The notes: generated by a model from the sequence alone, not told the origin. Positions 1-7,483 are shown, numbered from the stretch's first letter. The stretch: 36,899 bases of DNA from Rhodocyclaceae bacterium (GCA_018262775.1 JADFDU010000024.1:1-36899); one strand, 5' to 3'. A program made the numbers and translations.

Positions 1-5
1 GCCAT
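1..5 (-). CDS. qmoB: Start of a downstream gene, probably qmoB (cut by window edge)
   Basis: On the minus strand the qmoA stop codon TAA (7-5) shares its last A with an ATG at 5-3, giving the overlap TAATG. Such an overlap usually marks a translationally coupled next gene. In known qmo operons qmoA is followed by qmoB and then qmoC, so the next gene is inferred to be qmoB. Only the start codon and two further bases are in the window, so the identity rests entirely on context. Confidence 0.4.
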
Positions 6-1288
6 TACGCTGCCTCCGTGCCGGCTGTTTTATTGATCACTTGAATCGCGCGCAGCGAAGCCGCCGTGGCGTTCTGTACCGCGCGGTTGACGTCGAGGGC
101 GTTGGTCGCGCAGCCAGCGCTGAACATGCCGTCGCCAGCAGTCTCCATGAAGCCGCTCGAGTCGAGCACGATGTCGGCCGGCAGGCTGACGCCCTTGATC
201 GACGGCTCCATGCCGACCGCCAGCACGGCGAGGTCATGCGGCGTGGCGTAGCGGTTGTAGCCTTCGGTGTCGACGCCGTGGAGGACCACGTCGCCGGTCT
301 TCTCGTCCTGCACGATCTTCGCCACCTTCGACTTGATGAAGCTCACGGTCGCGTCCCGCTGCACCATCTGGTAGAAATCCTCGAAGCGGTCAATGGCGCG
401 GATGTCGATGTAGTAGATGGTCGACTTGCCTTCGTCGCCCCAGGCTTCGCGCACGTACTGCGTCTGCTTGAGGGAGGCCATGCAGCAGATGCGCGAGCAG
501 TGGCGCAGGTGGTTCTCGTCGCGCGAGCCGGCGCACTGGATGAAGGCGACGTTCTTCGCCTCCTTGCCGTCGGAGGGGCGCAGGATCTTGCCGCCGGTCG
601 GGCCGTGCGGGTCGCACATGCGCTCGAACTCGACGGAGGTGATGACGTTGGCGAAGCGGTCGTAGCCGTAGGGTTGGATCTTCGCTGCGTCGTAGGGCTT
701 CCAGCCGGTGGCCCAGACCACGGCGCCGACCTTCAGCTCGATCGTCTCTTCCTGCATGCCGAGGTCGATGGCGCCGACCTTGCAGGCGGCCTTGGCCGCT
801 TCGCCGTCGGGTGTGCCGACGATGGAGGGGTCGAGCACATAGCGCTGCGGATAGGCCATGCCGTGCGGCAGGTAGGCGGCCTTCATCTTGTTCAGGCCAT
901 AGTTGAAGGGGTTGGGGATCTCGGCTGAGACCGCGTTGCCGCAGTCGCCGCAGCCGGTGCATTTGTCGTTGACGTAGCGCGGGGCGATTTTCAGCGTGGC
1001 GGTGTAGTCGCCGCGCGTGCCGCTGATGGCGGACACTTCGGCCATCGTCAGCACCCGCACGTTGCGGTTGCCCTTGAGGCGGCGCAGGTTGATTTCCAGG
1101 CCGCACACCGGATGGCACATCTTGGGAAAGTAGCGGTAGAGCAGCGCCGTGCGTCCGCCGAGCGTCGGCAGTTTTTCGGCGAGGATGACCTGCTTGCCGC
1201 ATTCGGCGGCTTCGAGCGCCGCGGTCATGCCGGAGATGCCGCCGCCGACGACGAGAATCGTCTGGTTGGTAGCGATGGATGCTGACAT
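5..1288 (-). CDS. qmoA: QmoA, HdrA-like flavoprotein of the quinone-interacting oxidoreductase
   Basis: This 427-aa protein resembles QmoA, the HdrA-like subunit of the QmoABC complex, which exchanges electrons between the membrane quinone pool and APS reductase (AprBA). It starts with a dinucleotide-binding GGGISG at residues 15-20. Next come the paired cysteines C58/C62 in the PKMCHPVCGLEIN motif typical of QmoA/HdrA, then C110, C113 and C116, an ATGW flavin-fold motif near 193, and an HdrA-type cluster motif with C252, C264, C268 and C269. At about 430 residues it is far shorter than methanogen HdrA and fits QmoA. The ATG at 1288 has a good Shine-Dalgarno GGGAGG. The upstream 159 bp hold an FNR-type box. 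In a sulfur oxidiser it would run in the oxidative direction. No apr gene is in the window. A generic HdrA-like assignment is the main alternative. Confidence 0.85.
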   Translation of the reverse strand: MSASIATNQTILVVGGGISGMTAALEAAECGKQVILAEKLPTLGGRTALLYRYFPKMCHPVCGLEINLRRLKGNRNVRVLTMAEVSAISGTRGDYTATLKIAPRYVNDKCTGCGDCGNAVSAEIPNPFNYGLNKMKAAYLPHGMAYPQRYVLDPSIVGTPDGEAAKAACKVGAIDLGMQEETIELKVGAVVWATGWKPYDAAKIQPYGYDRFANVITSVEFERMCDPHGPTGGKILRPSDGKEAKNVAFIQCAGSRDENHLRHCSRICCMASLKQTQYVREAWGDEGKSTIYYIDIRAIDRFEDFYQMVQRDATVSFIKSKVAKIVQDEKTGDVVLHGVDTEGYNRYATPHDLAVLAVGMEPSIKGVSLPADIVLDSSGFMETAGDGMFSAGCATNALDVNRAVQNATAASLRAIQVINKTAGTEAA

Positions 1289-1359
1289 CGAGCCTCCCGG
1301 GAACTGAATGATCTGTTGAAGAGCAGTAATGGATTCTAATCAATAACGCGCTGATTTCC

Positions 1360-1397
1360 GTCTCAATTTCCCTATGCGCAGATTGAAAGTCTCAATT
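1360..1397 (-). promoter_or_regulatory. Pair of 9-bp direct repeats in the qmoA promoter region
   Basis: GTCTCAATT occurs at 1360-1368 and again at 1389-1397 (plus-strand reading), 29 bp apart start to start, close to three helical turns. The pair lies between the FNR-type box and the qmoA start. A plausible minus-strand -10, TTCAAT (1387-1382), falls between the repeats. Same-face spacing is compatible with binding of a dimeric regulator. This is inference from pattern only. Confidence 0.35.
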
Positions 1398-1414
1398 ACG
1401 ATTTCGTCGGAAGC

Positions 1415-1428
1415 TTGATGCAAATCAA
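1415..1428 (-). promoter_or_regulatory. FNR/Anr/Dnr-type operator upstream of qmoA
   Basis: The 14-bp sequence TTGATGCAAATCAA is an exact match to the TTGAT-N4-ATCAA consensus of FNR-family regulators. It lies 127 bp upstream of the qmoA ATG and just past the end of the phosphoesterase gene. If the -10-like TTCAAT at 1387-1382 is used, transcription starts near 1376 and the box centre is about 45 bp upstream of it. That is near the -41.5 position at which FNR-type proteins activate. It suggests anaerobic or nitrogen-oxide induction of qmo. Confidence 0.7.
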
Positions 1429-1447
1429 ACCACCGCAGTCCGTGGGG

Positions 1448-1972
1448 TCAAACGGTCGCCAGACTCAGCGAGCGAACGGCAAAAGTCATGGCCGCCAGGT
1501 CGCCCAGCACCCACGTCGCGGATGGCGCGCCGAGGCCGGCCACCGTGCCGGGGTTGACCAGCCAGGTTTCGCCGCCCCTTACATTGGGTTGCCGGGTAAT
1601 TTCCGGCTTGTGGCTGTGGCCGCAGCAGACGAGATCGAAGTCGCCGGTGCAGGCCATGGCGCGGCCATAGTGAGGATAGTGCACCAGAAAAATCTTCCTT
1701 CCGCCAAGTTCCAGTTGTGCATCGCCGCCGTGATAGTGCAGCAGGCCGTTTGAGCGCGAGGCCATCTGGCAGATCGCCGTGAAGTCACCGAGGTTGTTGC
1801 CGTGAATGACATGTACCTGGAGGCCAAGCTTGAGCAGGGGTTTCAGAGTATTCGGGCCGATGATGTCGCCGCAATGCAGGACGGCTTCGGCACCGAGGGA
1901 TTTTGCTTCCTCGACGGCGGCGCCCAGCATGGGGCCGCGGTCATGGCTGTCGGAGACGATGCAGACTTTCAT
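1448..1972 (-). CDS. YfcE/MJ0936-type metallophosphoesterase
   Basis: This 174-aa protein is a small calcineurin-like phosphoesterase of the YfcE/MJ0936 family, which hydrolyses phosphodiesters with a two-metal centre in the cytoplasm. All metal-ligand motifs are visible: D8-S-H10, G35-D36, G58-N59-N60, H98 in LVHYPH, and G118-H119-S-H121, with the family NPGT loop near 140-143. The length is normal for the family (about 160-185 aa). Its ATG overlaps the TGA of the 69-aa gene upstream (ATGA), so the two are probably translationally coupled. Its place in a sulfur oxidation block between qmoA and the divergent soe operon is unusual. The natural substrate cannot be read from the sequence. Confidence 0.85.
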   Translation of the reverse strand: MKVCIVSDSHDRGPMLGAAVEEAKSLGAEAVLHCGDIIGPNTLKPLLKLGLQVHVIHGNNLGDFTAICQMASRSNGLLHYHGGDAQLELGGRKIFLVHYPHYGRAMACTGDFDLVCCGHSHKPEITRQPNVRGGETWLVNPGTVAGLGAPSATWVLGDLAAMTFAVRSLSLATV

Positions 1973-2178
1973 TTTTTCCAGCTGTAGAGGGAGAAATCCT
2001 GTCCTGGCGTGAAGCCGAAGATGCGCTCCAGTTCCAGTTCGGCGATGAGCGCGTCGACGGCCTCGCGGCCGTGCTCATGCTGCACTTCGGCAAGCACGAG
2101 GCGGGCGCCGTTGGCGCTGTAGCCGCCGCCGAAGCCGGCCTGGGCCTGCAGCATCTGGCGCGCCTTTTCGATGGTCAT
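1969..2178 (-). CDS. Small unrecognised protein, 69 aa
   Basis: I do not recognise a family. The protein is soluble, starts MTIEKARQMLQAQAGFGGGY, has a mid-section rich in Ala, Glu and Leu (helical, about residues 25-52) and ends in an aromatic tail FSLYSWKK. The ATG at 2178 was chosen because no ATG, GTG or TTG start that also gives bacterial-like residues lies just upstream in frame; the Shine-Dalgarno (GAAAG next to the ATG) is poor. It lies 22 nt after the 131-aa gene and overlaps the phosphoesterase start by 4 nt, so the three genes form one operon. The tight coupling and plausible amino acid composition support it as a real gene. Its role is unknown, although the context suggests a link to sulfur metabolism. 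Confidence 0.6.
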   Translation of the reverse strand: MTIEKARQMLQAQAGFGGGYSANGARLVLAEVQHEHGREAVDALIAELELERIFGFTPGQDFSLYSWKK

Positions 2179-2200
2179 CTTTCGAACGACAGCAGGCGAC

Positions 2201-2596
2201 TCAGACCACGATGGGGCCGTGGTAGTCGTCGTCCACGCCAAGCCCCGGATTGGACATGATGGCGCGGCGCTTGGCGTCGTGGTCGACCTGCAACTGCAGC
2301 AGGTTGCGCACGCAGTCCTCGATGACGTCGTAGTCCTGCTCGCCGATGCGGTACTGCTTGTCCTCGCTGTAGAAGAAATAGGAGCGGTAGCGCGTGTCGC
2401 CGAGCTTGCAGACGACGAACTGCACGTTGCGCTCGTTCCAGTAGATGCCCGGCACGGTGGTGAGGTCTTCGCTGCCCGGCACGAGCCGAATCTCGACGTC
2501 AGCTTCCTGCAGCTCGACCAACTGGCCATAGCGATAGATCATCGCTGCCTCGATGGCGCGCCGTTCAGCGGGGTTGAATCCGGGGATGTCGCTCAT
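2201..2596 (-). CDS. Unrecognised protein, 131 aa, first gene of the minus-strand operon
   Basis: I do not recognise a family. The predicted protein is soluble and acidic, with a helical N-terminus (PAERRAIEAAMIYRYGQLVELQ, about residues 9-30), a probable beta-rich middle (ribbons around VQFVVCKLGDTRYRSYFFYS) and a helix ending near residue 110, followed by a Gly/Asp-rich tail. It has two cysteines (in VVCKLG and EDCVRN) and no signal peptide or membrane segment. The ATG at 2596 has only a weak AGG upstream. It is transcribed divergently from soeA across 179 bp of AT-rich DNA and heads the operon that continues with the 69-aa protein and the phosphoesterase. Its neighbours suggest a sulfur-associated accessory role, but nothing in the sequence shows one. 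Confidence 0.65.
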   Translation of the reverse strand: MSDIPGFNPAERRAIEAAMIYRYGQLVELQEADVEIRLVPGSEDLTTVPGIYWNERNVQFVVCKLGDTRYRSYFFYSEDKQYRIGEQDYDVIEDCVRNLLQLQVDHDAKRRAIMSNPGLGVDDDYHGPIVV

Positions 2597-2640
2597 GGGA
2601 GAAACCTACTATCCTGAAAACCGCAGTATCTGACAAACGA

Positions 2641-2722
2641 GCTTACACTAAGTCATAAGTTACTCAAGACCATGCTACTTATAGCTAAATAAAAACAATT
2701 GGCTTGAGGACTTAGCGTAAAG
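2641..2722. promoter_or_regulatory. AT-rich divergent promoter region with a nested dyad
   Basis: The 179 bp between the 131-aa gene and soeA are much more AT-rich than the rest of the window and must hold two divergent promoters. They contain an outer inverted repeat (GCTTACACTAAGTC at 2641-2654 and GACTTAGCGTAAAG at 2709-2722, 11 of 14 positions complementary). Nested inside is a perfect 6-bp pair, CTCAAG (2663-2668) and CTTGAG (2703-2708). A TATAAA at 2732-2737 could be the soeA -10, but no good -35 is seen at proper spacing, so an activator may be needed. Confidence 0.4.
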
Positions 2723-2775
2723 TGCGAAGAATATAAACAATCCCTAATATATTGGCCTCCCAACCCATTCCAGCC

Positions 2776-5640
2776 ATGTCCGTGCCGACCCCATCCGTGC
2801 AGGAGGTGAAGAAAACCACCTGCTACATGTGCGCCTGCCGCTGCGGCATCCGCGTGCATCTGGTCGACGGGCAGGTGCGCTACATCGACGGCAACCCGGA
2901 CCATCCGCTCAACCAGGGCGTGATCTGCGCCAAGGGCAGCTCCGGCATCATGAAGCAGTATTCGCCGGCACGGCTGACGAAGCCGCTGCTGCGCAAGCAG
3001 GGCAGCGAGCGCGGCGCCGGCGAGTTCGAGGCGATTTCCTGGGAGCAGGCATTTACCCTCCTGTCGGAACGTCTGGCGAAAATTCGCGCCACCGACCCGA
3101 AGAAGTTTGCCCTGTTCACCGGCCGCGACCAGATGCAGGCATTGACCGGCCTCTTCGCGCGGCAGTTCGGCACGCCGAATTACGCGGCGCACGGCGGCTT
3201 CTGCTCGGTGAACATGGCCGCCGGCATGATCTACACCATCGGCGGCTCCTTCTGGGAGTTCGGCGGACCGGACCTCGACCGCGCCAAGTTGTTCGTGATG
3301 ATCGGCACCGCCGAGGATCACCATTCGAATCCGCTGAAGATCGCCATCTCGAAATTCAAGAGGAACGGCGGCCGCTTCGTCTCCATCAACCCGGTGCGCA
3401 CCGGCTATTCGGCCATCGCCGACGAGTGGGTGCCGATCCGCCCGGGCACCGACGGCGCGCTGCTGCTGGCCATCATCCACGAGATCATCGCGCAGGGCCT
3501 CTACGACCGCGACTTCCTGGTGCGCTACACCAATGCCGGCCAACTGGTGAACCTCGACGAGAAGAGCGACGAGTTCGGCATGTTCCTGCGCACCGAAGTG
3601 CCGGAGGAGGAGGGCTGCTTCGATCCGCAGAACAAGCTGTGGTGGGACCGCACCTCGCAAAAACCGGTGATCACGCATACGGAGGGTTGCGATCCGCACC
3701 TTCTTGGCGAGTTCACGCTTTCCGACGGCACAAAGGTGTCGCCGGCCTTCCAACTGCTGCAGGCGCGCGTGAAGGACTACACGCCGGAATGGGCGGAGAG
3801 GCTGACCGGGATTCCCGCCGCGACCATCAAGCGCCTCGCCTACGAGATGGGTGTCACGGCGCGCGACCAGCAGATCGAGCTGCCCATCGCGTGGACCGAC
3901 TCCTGGGGCAAGGAGCACGACACCGTCACCGGCAACCCGGTGGCCTTCCATGCCATGCGTGGCCTGGCGGCGCATTCCAACGGTTTCCACAGCATCCGCG
4001 CGCTGGCCATCCTGATGAGCCTGCTCGGCACCATCGACCGGCCGGGCGGCTTCCGCCACAAGGCGCCTTTCCCGCGGCCGATCCCGCCCTGTGCCAAAAC
4101 GCCGAACACGCCGCTGGCAGTGAAGCCCAACCATCCGCTCGACGGCATGGCGCTGGGCTGGCCGGCCGAGCCGGACGACCTCTTCGTCGATGAAGACGGC
4201 AAGCCGGTGCGCATCGACAAGGCCTTCTCCTGGGAGTATCCGCTGTCGGTGCATGGCCTCATGCACAACGTCATCACCAACGCCTGGCGCGGCGACCCCT
4301 ACCGTATCGACACCCTGCTCATCTTCATGGCCAACATGGCGTGGAACTCCACCATGAACACGGCGGAAGTGCGGAAGATGCTCAATGACAAGGATGAGCA
4401 GGGCGAGTACAAGATCCCCTTCATCGTCGTCTGCGACGCCTTCCAGTCGGAGATGACGGCCTTCGCCGACCTGGTGCTGCCGGACACGACCTACCTCGAG
4501 CGGCACGACGTGATGTCCATGCTCGACCGGCCGATCTCCGAGTTCGACGGCCCGGTGGACTCGGTGCGCATCCCGGTGCTGCCGCCGACCGGCGAGTGCA
4601 AGCCTTTCCAGGAAGTGCTGATCGAACTCGGCACGCGCCTGAAACTGCCGGTGTTCGTCAAGAAGGACGGCACGCGCAAATATCGCGACTACCCTGATTT
4701 CGTCACCAACTACGAGACCGAGCCCGGCTCGGGCATCGGCTTTCTTGCCGGCTGGCGCGGCAAGGGTGGCGAGAAATTCATGCGCGGCGAACCGAATCTA
4801 CGCCAGTGGGAGATGTACGCGGCCAACAACTGCGTCTACCACCACGAATTGCCGCGCTCCTATCAGTACATGCGCAACTGGAACCAGGGCTACCTGGAGT
4901 GGTCGCAACGCAGCCGCATCACACGCTACGCCGAACCGATCCTCATCCACCTCTATTCCGAGGTGCTGCAAAAGTTCCGCCTTGCCGCGCAGGGCAAGGG
5001 CATCACGCGCAAGCCGCCCGAACACCTGAAACAGCGCATCGAGACCTATTTCGACCCGCTGCCCTTCTATTTCGATCCGCTCGAAGTGCAAGCGACCGAC
5101 ACGCACAAGTACCCGCTCGCCGCGGTCACACAAAGACCGATGGCGATGTACCACTCGTGGGATTCGCAGAACGCCTGGCTGCGGCAGATCCACGCGCACA
5201 ACTATCTGTACATCAATGCGCGCACGGCGCGACTGGCCGGCATCGCCGACGACGATTGGATCTGGGTCGAATCGCAGTGGGGCAAGGTGCGCTGCATGGC
5301 GCGGCTTTCCGAGGCGGTGGAGCCGGGCACGGTGTGGACCTGGAACGCCATCGGCAAGGCGGCCGGCGCCTGGAACCTGACCCCCGATGCGAATGAGTCG
5401 AAGCTGGGCTTCCTGCTCAACCATGTCATTTCCGAGGAGTTGCCGGAGGGCAACGGCCGCATCAGCAACTCCGATCCCGTCACCGGCCAGGCGGCCTGGT
5501 ACGACGTGCGCGTGCGCATCTCGAAAGTCAGTCCCGGCGAGACGGCGGAGACTTCTCCGCAGTTTGCTACGCTGCAACCTTACCCCGGACAGAGCGAGCG
5601 CAAGAGCCTGCTGAGCTTCATTGCGGGGGCGAAGAAGTGA
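2776..5640 (+). CDS. soeA: SoeA, molybdopterin subunit of cytoplasmic sulfite:quinone oxidoreductase
   Basis: This 954-aa protein is a molybdopterin oxidoreductase of the PsrA/PhsA/SoeA branch of the DMSO reductase family. It carries the bis-MGD cofactor that oxidises sulfite to sulfate on the cytoplasmic side. The N-terminal cluster motif is C16-x2-C19-x3-C23 followed by C51 in ICAKGSSG. C143 in GGFCSVNMAAG is the likely molybdenum ligand, as expected for this branch. There is no twin-arginine signal, which separates SoeA from exported polysulfide and thiosulfate reductases. The ATG at 2776 is preferred; an in-frame TTG at 2752 would add 8 residues, and neither has a clear Shine-Dalgarno. 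Its stop overlaps the soeB start. Length and subunit order match SoeABC of purple sulfur bacteria. A reductive polysulfide/thiosulfate role is the alternative, less likely without a signal peptide. Confidence 0.87.
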   Translation: MSVPTPSVQEVKKTTCYMCACRCGIRVHLVDGQVRYIDGNPDHPLNQGVICAKGSSGIMKQYSPARLTKPLLRKQGSERGAGEFEAISWEQAFTLLSERLAKIRATDPKKFALFTGRDQMQALTGLFARQFGTPNYAAHGGFCSVNMAAGMIYTIGGSFWEFGGPDLDRAKLFVMIGTAEDHHSNPLKIAISKFKRNGGRFVSINPVRTGYSAIADEWVPIRPGTDGALLLAIIHEIIAQGLYDRDFLVRYTNAGQLVNLDEKSDEFGMFLRTEVPEEEGCFDPQNKLWWDRTSQKPVITHTEGCDPHLLGEFTLSDGTKVSPAFQLLQARVKDYTPEWAERLTGIPAATIKRLAYEMGVTARDQQIELPIAWTDSWGKEHDTVTGNPVAFHAMRGLAAHSNGFHSIRALAILMSLLGTIDRPGGFRHKAPFPRPIPPCAKTPNTPLAVKPNHPLDGMALGWPAEPDDLFVDEDGKPVRIDKAFSWEYPLSVHGLMHNVITNAWRGDPYRIDTLLIFMANMAWNSTMNTAEVRKMLNDKDEQGEYKIPFIVVCDAFQSEMTAFADLVLPDTTYLERHDVMSMLDRPISEFDGPVDSVRIPVLPPTGECKPFQEVLIELGTRLKLPVFVKKDGTRKYRDYPDFVTNYETEPGSGIGFLAGWRGKGGEKFMRGEPNLRQWEMYAANNCVYHHELPRSYQYMRNWNQGYLEWSQRSRITRYAEPILIHLYSEVLQKFRLAAQGKGITRKPPEHLKQRIETYFDPLPFYFDPLEVQATDTHKYPLAAVTQRPMAMYHSWDSQNAWLRQIHAHNYLYINARTARLAGIADDDWIWVESQWGKVRCMARLSEAVEPGTVWTWNAIGKAAGAWNLTPDANESKLGFLLNHVISEELPEGNGRISNSDPVTGQAAWYDVRVRISKVSPGETAETSPQFATLQPYPGQSERKSLLSFIAGAKK

Positions 5641-6368
5641 CGCAGCTTGCCCTCGTAATCGACCTCAACGTCTGCGTCGGCTGCCACGCCTGCGTGACGA
5701 GTTGCAAGGAGTGGAACACCTCCGGGCAGGCCGGGCCGATGAGCGACTTCGATCCCTATGGCGCCGACCCGACCGGCACCTTCTTCAACCGTGTGCAGAC
5801 CTTTGAGGTGGGCGAATTCCCCACCACGGAAACCGTTCACTTTCCCAAGTCCTGCCTGCACTGCGAGGAGCCGCCCTGCGTACCGGTGTGCCCGACCGGC
5901 GCCTCCTACAAGCGTGCCGAGGACGGCATCGTCCTCGTCGACTACGATAAGTGCATCGGCTGCAAGTACTGCTCCTGGGCCTGTCCCTACGGTGCGCGCG
6001 AGATCGACGAAAAGCAGAAGGTGATGAAGAAATGCACGTTGTGCGTGGATCGCATCTACGACACGACCTTGGCGGAGCGCGACCGCAAGCCGGCCTGCGT
6101 GCTCGCCTGCCCGACCAGCGCGCGCCTGTTCGGCGACGTGCACGATCCGGAATCCGAGGTGTCGATTGCGATCCGCGAGAGCGGCGGCTATCCGCTCATG
6201 CCGGAGTGGGGCACGCAGCCGGCCAACCATTACCTGCCGCGGCGCAAGACCAAGCTGCGCATCCATGAGGACGAGCTGGTGCGCGCCGACAATCCGCTCA
6301 AGGTCGACGGCAAGCTGCCGAAGCCGGCCAAGGCCGAGCCGTCGCTTGACGACGTGACCTCATGGTAA
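5637..6368 (+). CDS. soeB: SoeB, four-cluster ferredoxin subunit
   Basis: This 243-aa protein is the electron-transfer subunit of SoeABC and passes electrons from the molybdenum subunit to the membrane subunit. Sixteen cysteines form four [4Fe-4S] motifs: C13/16/19/23, C73/76/81/85, C106/109/112/116 and C133/136/154/158. This is the DmsB/PsrB pattern. It starts with GTG at 5637, overlapping the soeA TGA (GTGA), so translation is coupled. The C-terminal 50 residues are Lys/Pro-rich and carry no cluster. No export signal is present, in line with a cytoplasmic complex. A 137-bp gap with two hairpins separates it from soeC. Confidence 0.9.
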   Translation: MTQLALVIDLNVCVGCHACVTSCKEWNTSGQAGPMSDFDPYGADPTGTFFNRVQTFEVGEFPTTETVHFPKSCLHCEEPPCVPVCPTGASYKRAEDGIVLVDYDKCIGCKYCSWACPYGAREIDEKQKVMKKCTLCVDRIYDTTLAERDRKPACVLACPTSARLFGDVHDPESEVSIAIRESGGYPLMPEWGTQPANHYLPRRKTKLRIHEDELVRADNPLKVDGKLPKPAKAEPSLDDVTSW

Positions 6369-6428
6369 GCGCCGCGTCGCCGGGTCGCCCCACGGCGTGG
6401 CAAGGCGCGGCAAGTCAGCAACTACGGA

Positions 6429-6480
6429 GGCCGCGCATTGCGCGGCCGAACAACCGTTACCCCTTTCCCCGGGAAAGGGG
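6429..6480 (+). repeat. Two tandem hairpins between soeB and soeC
   Basis: The first is a perfect 8-bp stem, GGCCGCGC (6429-6436) with GCGCGGCC (6440-6447) and loop ATT. The second pairs CCCCTTTCC (6460-6468) with GGAAAGGGG (6472-6480). Neither is followed by a T-run, so they are unlikely to be intrinsic terminators. They may act on mRNA stability or processing inside the soe operon. The second shares its arms with the repeat after leuA. Confidence 0.6.
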
Positions 6481-6505
6481 CTAGGGGATAGATAGGCACA
6501 CACAT

Positions 6506-7483
6506 ATGCACCCGGCTTTCTCCGTCATTTTTCTGACCACCCTGATCGGCGTCGGCCAGGGATTGTTCCTTGCCCTGTTCACCGTAGAGTCGTATGCCGC
6601 CTTCGACCTGTTGCCGAAGCAGGACAGTCGCTTCTATGCGTTCGGCAGTGCGCTGGCGCTGGGATTCCTTGTCGCCGGACTGATCGCCTCCTTCTTCCAC
6701 CTTGGCCATCCGGAGCGCGCTTGGCGCTCGGCGGCGAAATGGCGCACCTCCTGGCTGTCACGCGAGGTAATCGTCCTGCCCGCCTTCATGGGCGTGGTGT
6801 TCCTCTATGGCGCAGCGCACTACACTGGATTCAATCCGCTGCTGGCGACACTGCCCTCCGGCGCGCCGGTCAACGTCACGGCGATTCTCGGCGTGGCCGG
6901 TACCGTGTTGGCCTTTGCGCTGTTCGTGTGCACCGGCATGATCTACGCCTGCCTGCGCTTCCTGCAGGAATGGCACACGCCGCTGACAGTGATCAATTAC
7001 ACCCTGTTGGGCGGTGCGTCCGGGTTCTTCCTGGCAACAGCCCTGGCGGCACTTGCGGCGCCCGAGTTGATGCGGTTTTATGCCGGCTGGACCCTGATCC
7101 TGACGCTGCTTGCCCTGGTCGGCCGCGCCGCTTCGCTGCTGCGCAATGCCCGCCTCAAGCCGAAGTCGACCCTGCGCACGGCGATCGGCGTGAAGCACCC
7201 GCGCATCGTGCAGATGGCGCAGGGCGCCATGGGCGGTTCGTTCAACACGCGCGAGTTCTTCCACGGCAAGTCGGCCGCCTTGCTGCGCCAGGTAAAATGG
7301 GTCTTCCTCCTGCTGGTCTTCCCGCTGCCGCTCGGGCTGCTTGCAGGGGGTGTGGCAAGCGCATCATCGGCGTTGCTGTTGGCCGCCTTTGCCGTGCAAT
7401 ATGCCGGGCTGCTGGCCGAGCGCTGGTTTTTCTTCGCCCAGGCCAACCATCCGCAGAATCTGTACTACCAGGCGGTGTCCTGA
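6506..7483 (+). CDS. soeC: SoeC, DmsC/NrfD-type membrane anchor and quinone site
   Basis: This 325-aa integral membrane protein is the anchor of SoeABC and would reduce membrane quinone with electrons from SoeB. It shows about eight hydrophobic segments, starting with MHPAFSVIFLTTLIGVGQG and ending in the ANHPQNLYYQ motif seen in DmsC-type anchors, and its length suits that family. The ATG at 6506 follows a weak AGG 13 nt upstream. The 137-bp separation from soeB is larger than expected for a stoichiometric partner and holds two hairpins. The family is DmsC-like rather than NrfD-like, as in other SoeC proteins. Confidence 0.87.
   Translation: MHPAFSVIFLTTLIGVGQGLFLALFTVESYAAFDLLPKQDSRFYAFGSALALGFLVAGLIASFFHLGHPERAWRSAAKWRTSWLSREVIVLPAFMGVVFLYGAAHYTGFNPLLATLPSGAPVNVTAILGVAGTVLAFALFVCTGMIYACLRFLQEWHTPLTVINYTLLGGASGFFLATALAALAAPELMRFYAGWTLILTLLALVGRAASLLRNARLKPKSTLRTAIGVKHPRIVQMAQGAMGGSFNTREFFHGKSAALLRQVKWVFLLLVFPLPLGLLAGGVASASSALLLAAFAVQYAGLLAERWFFFAQANHPQNLYYQAVS

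Noticed and set aside
2653..4506. A 617-codon open frame antisense to soeA
   Set aside because: Its product is a His/Arg/Val-rich mirror of the soeA codons and lacks any recognisable motif. Long antisense frames are common in GC-rich genes, and soeA is clearly the real gene.
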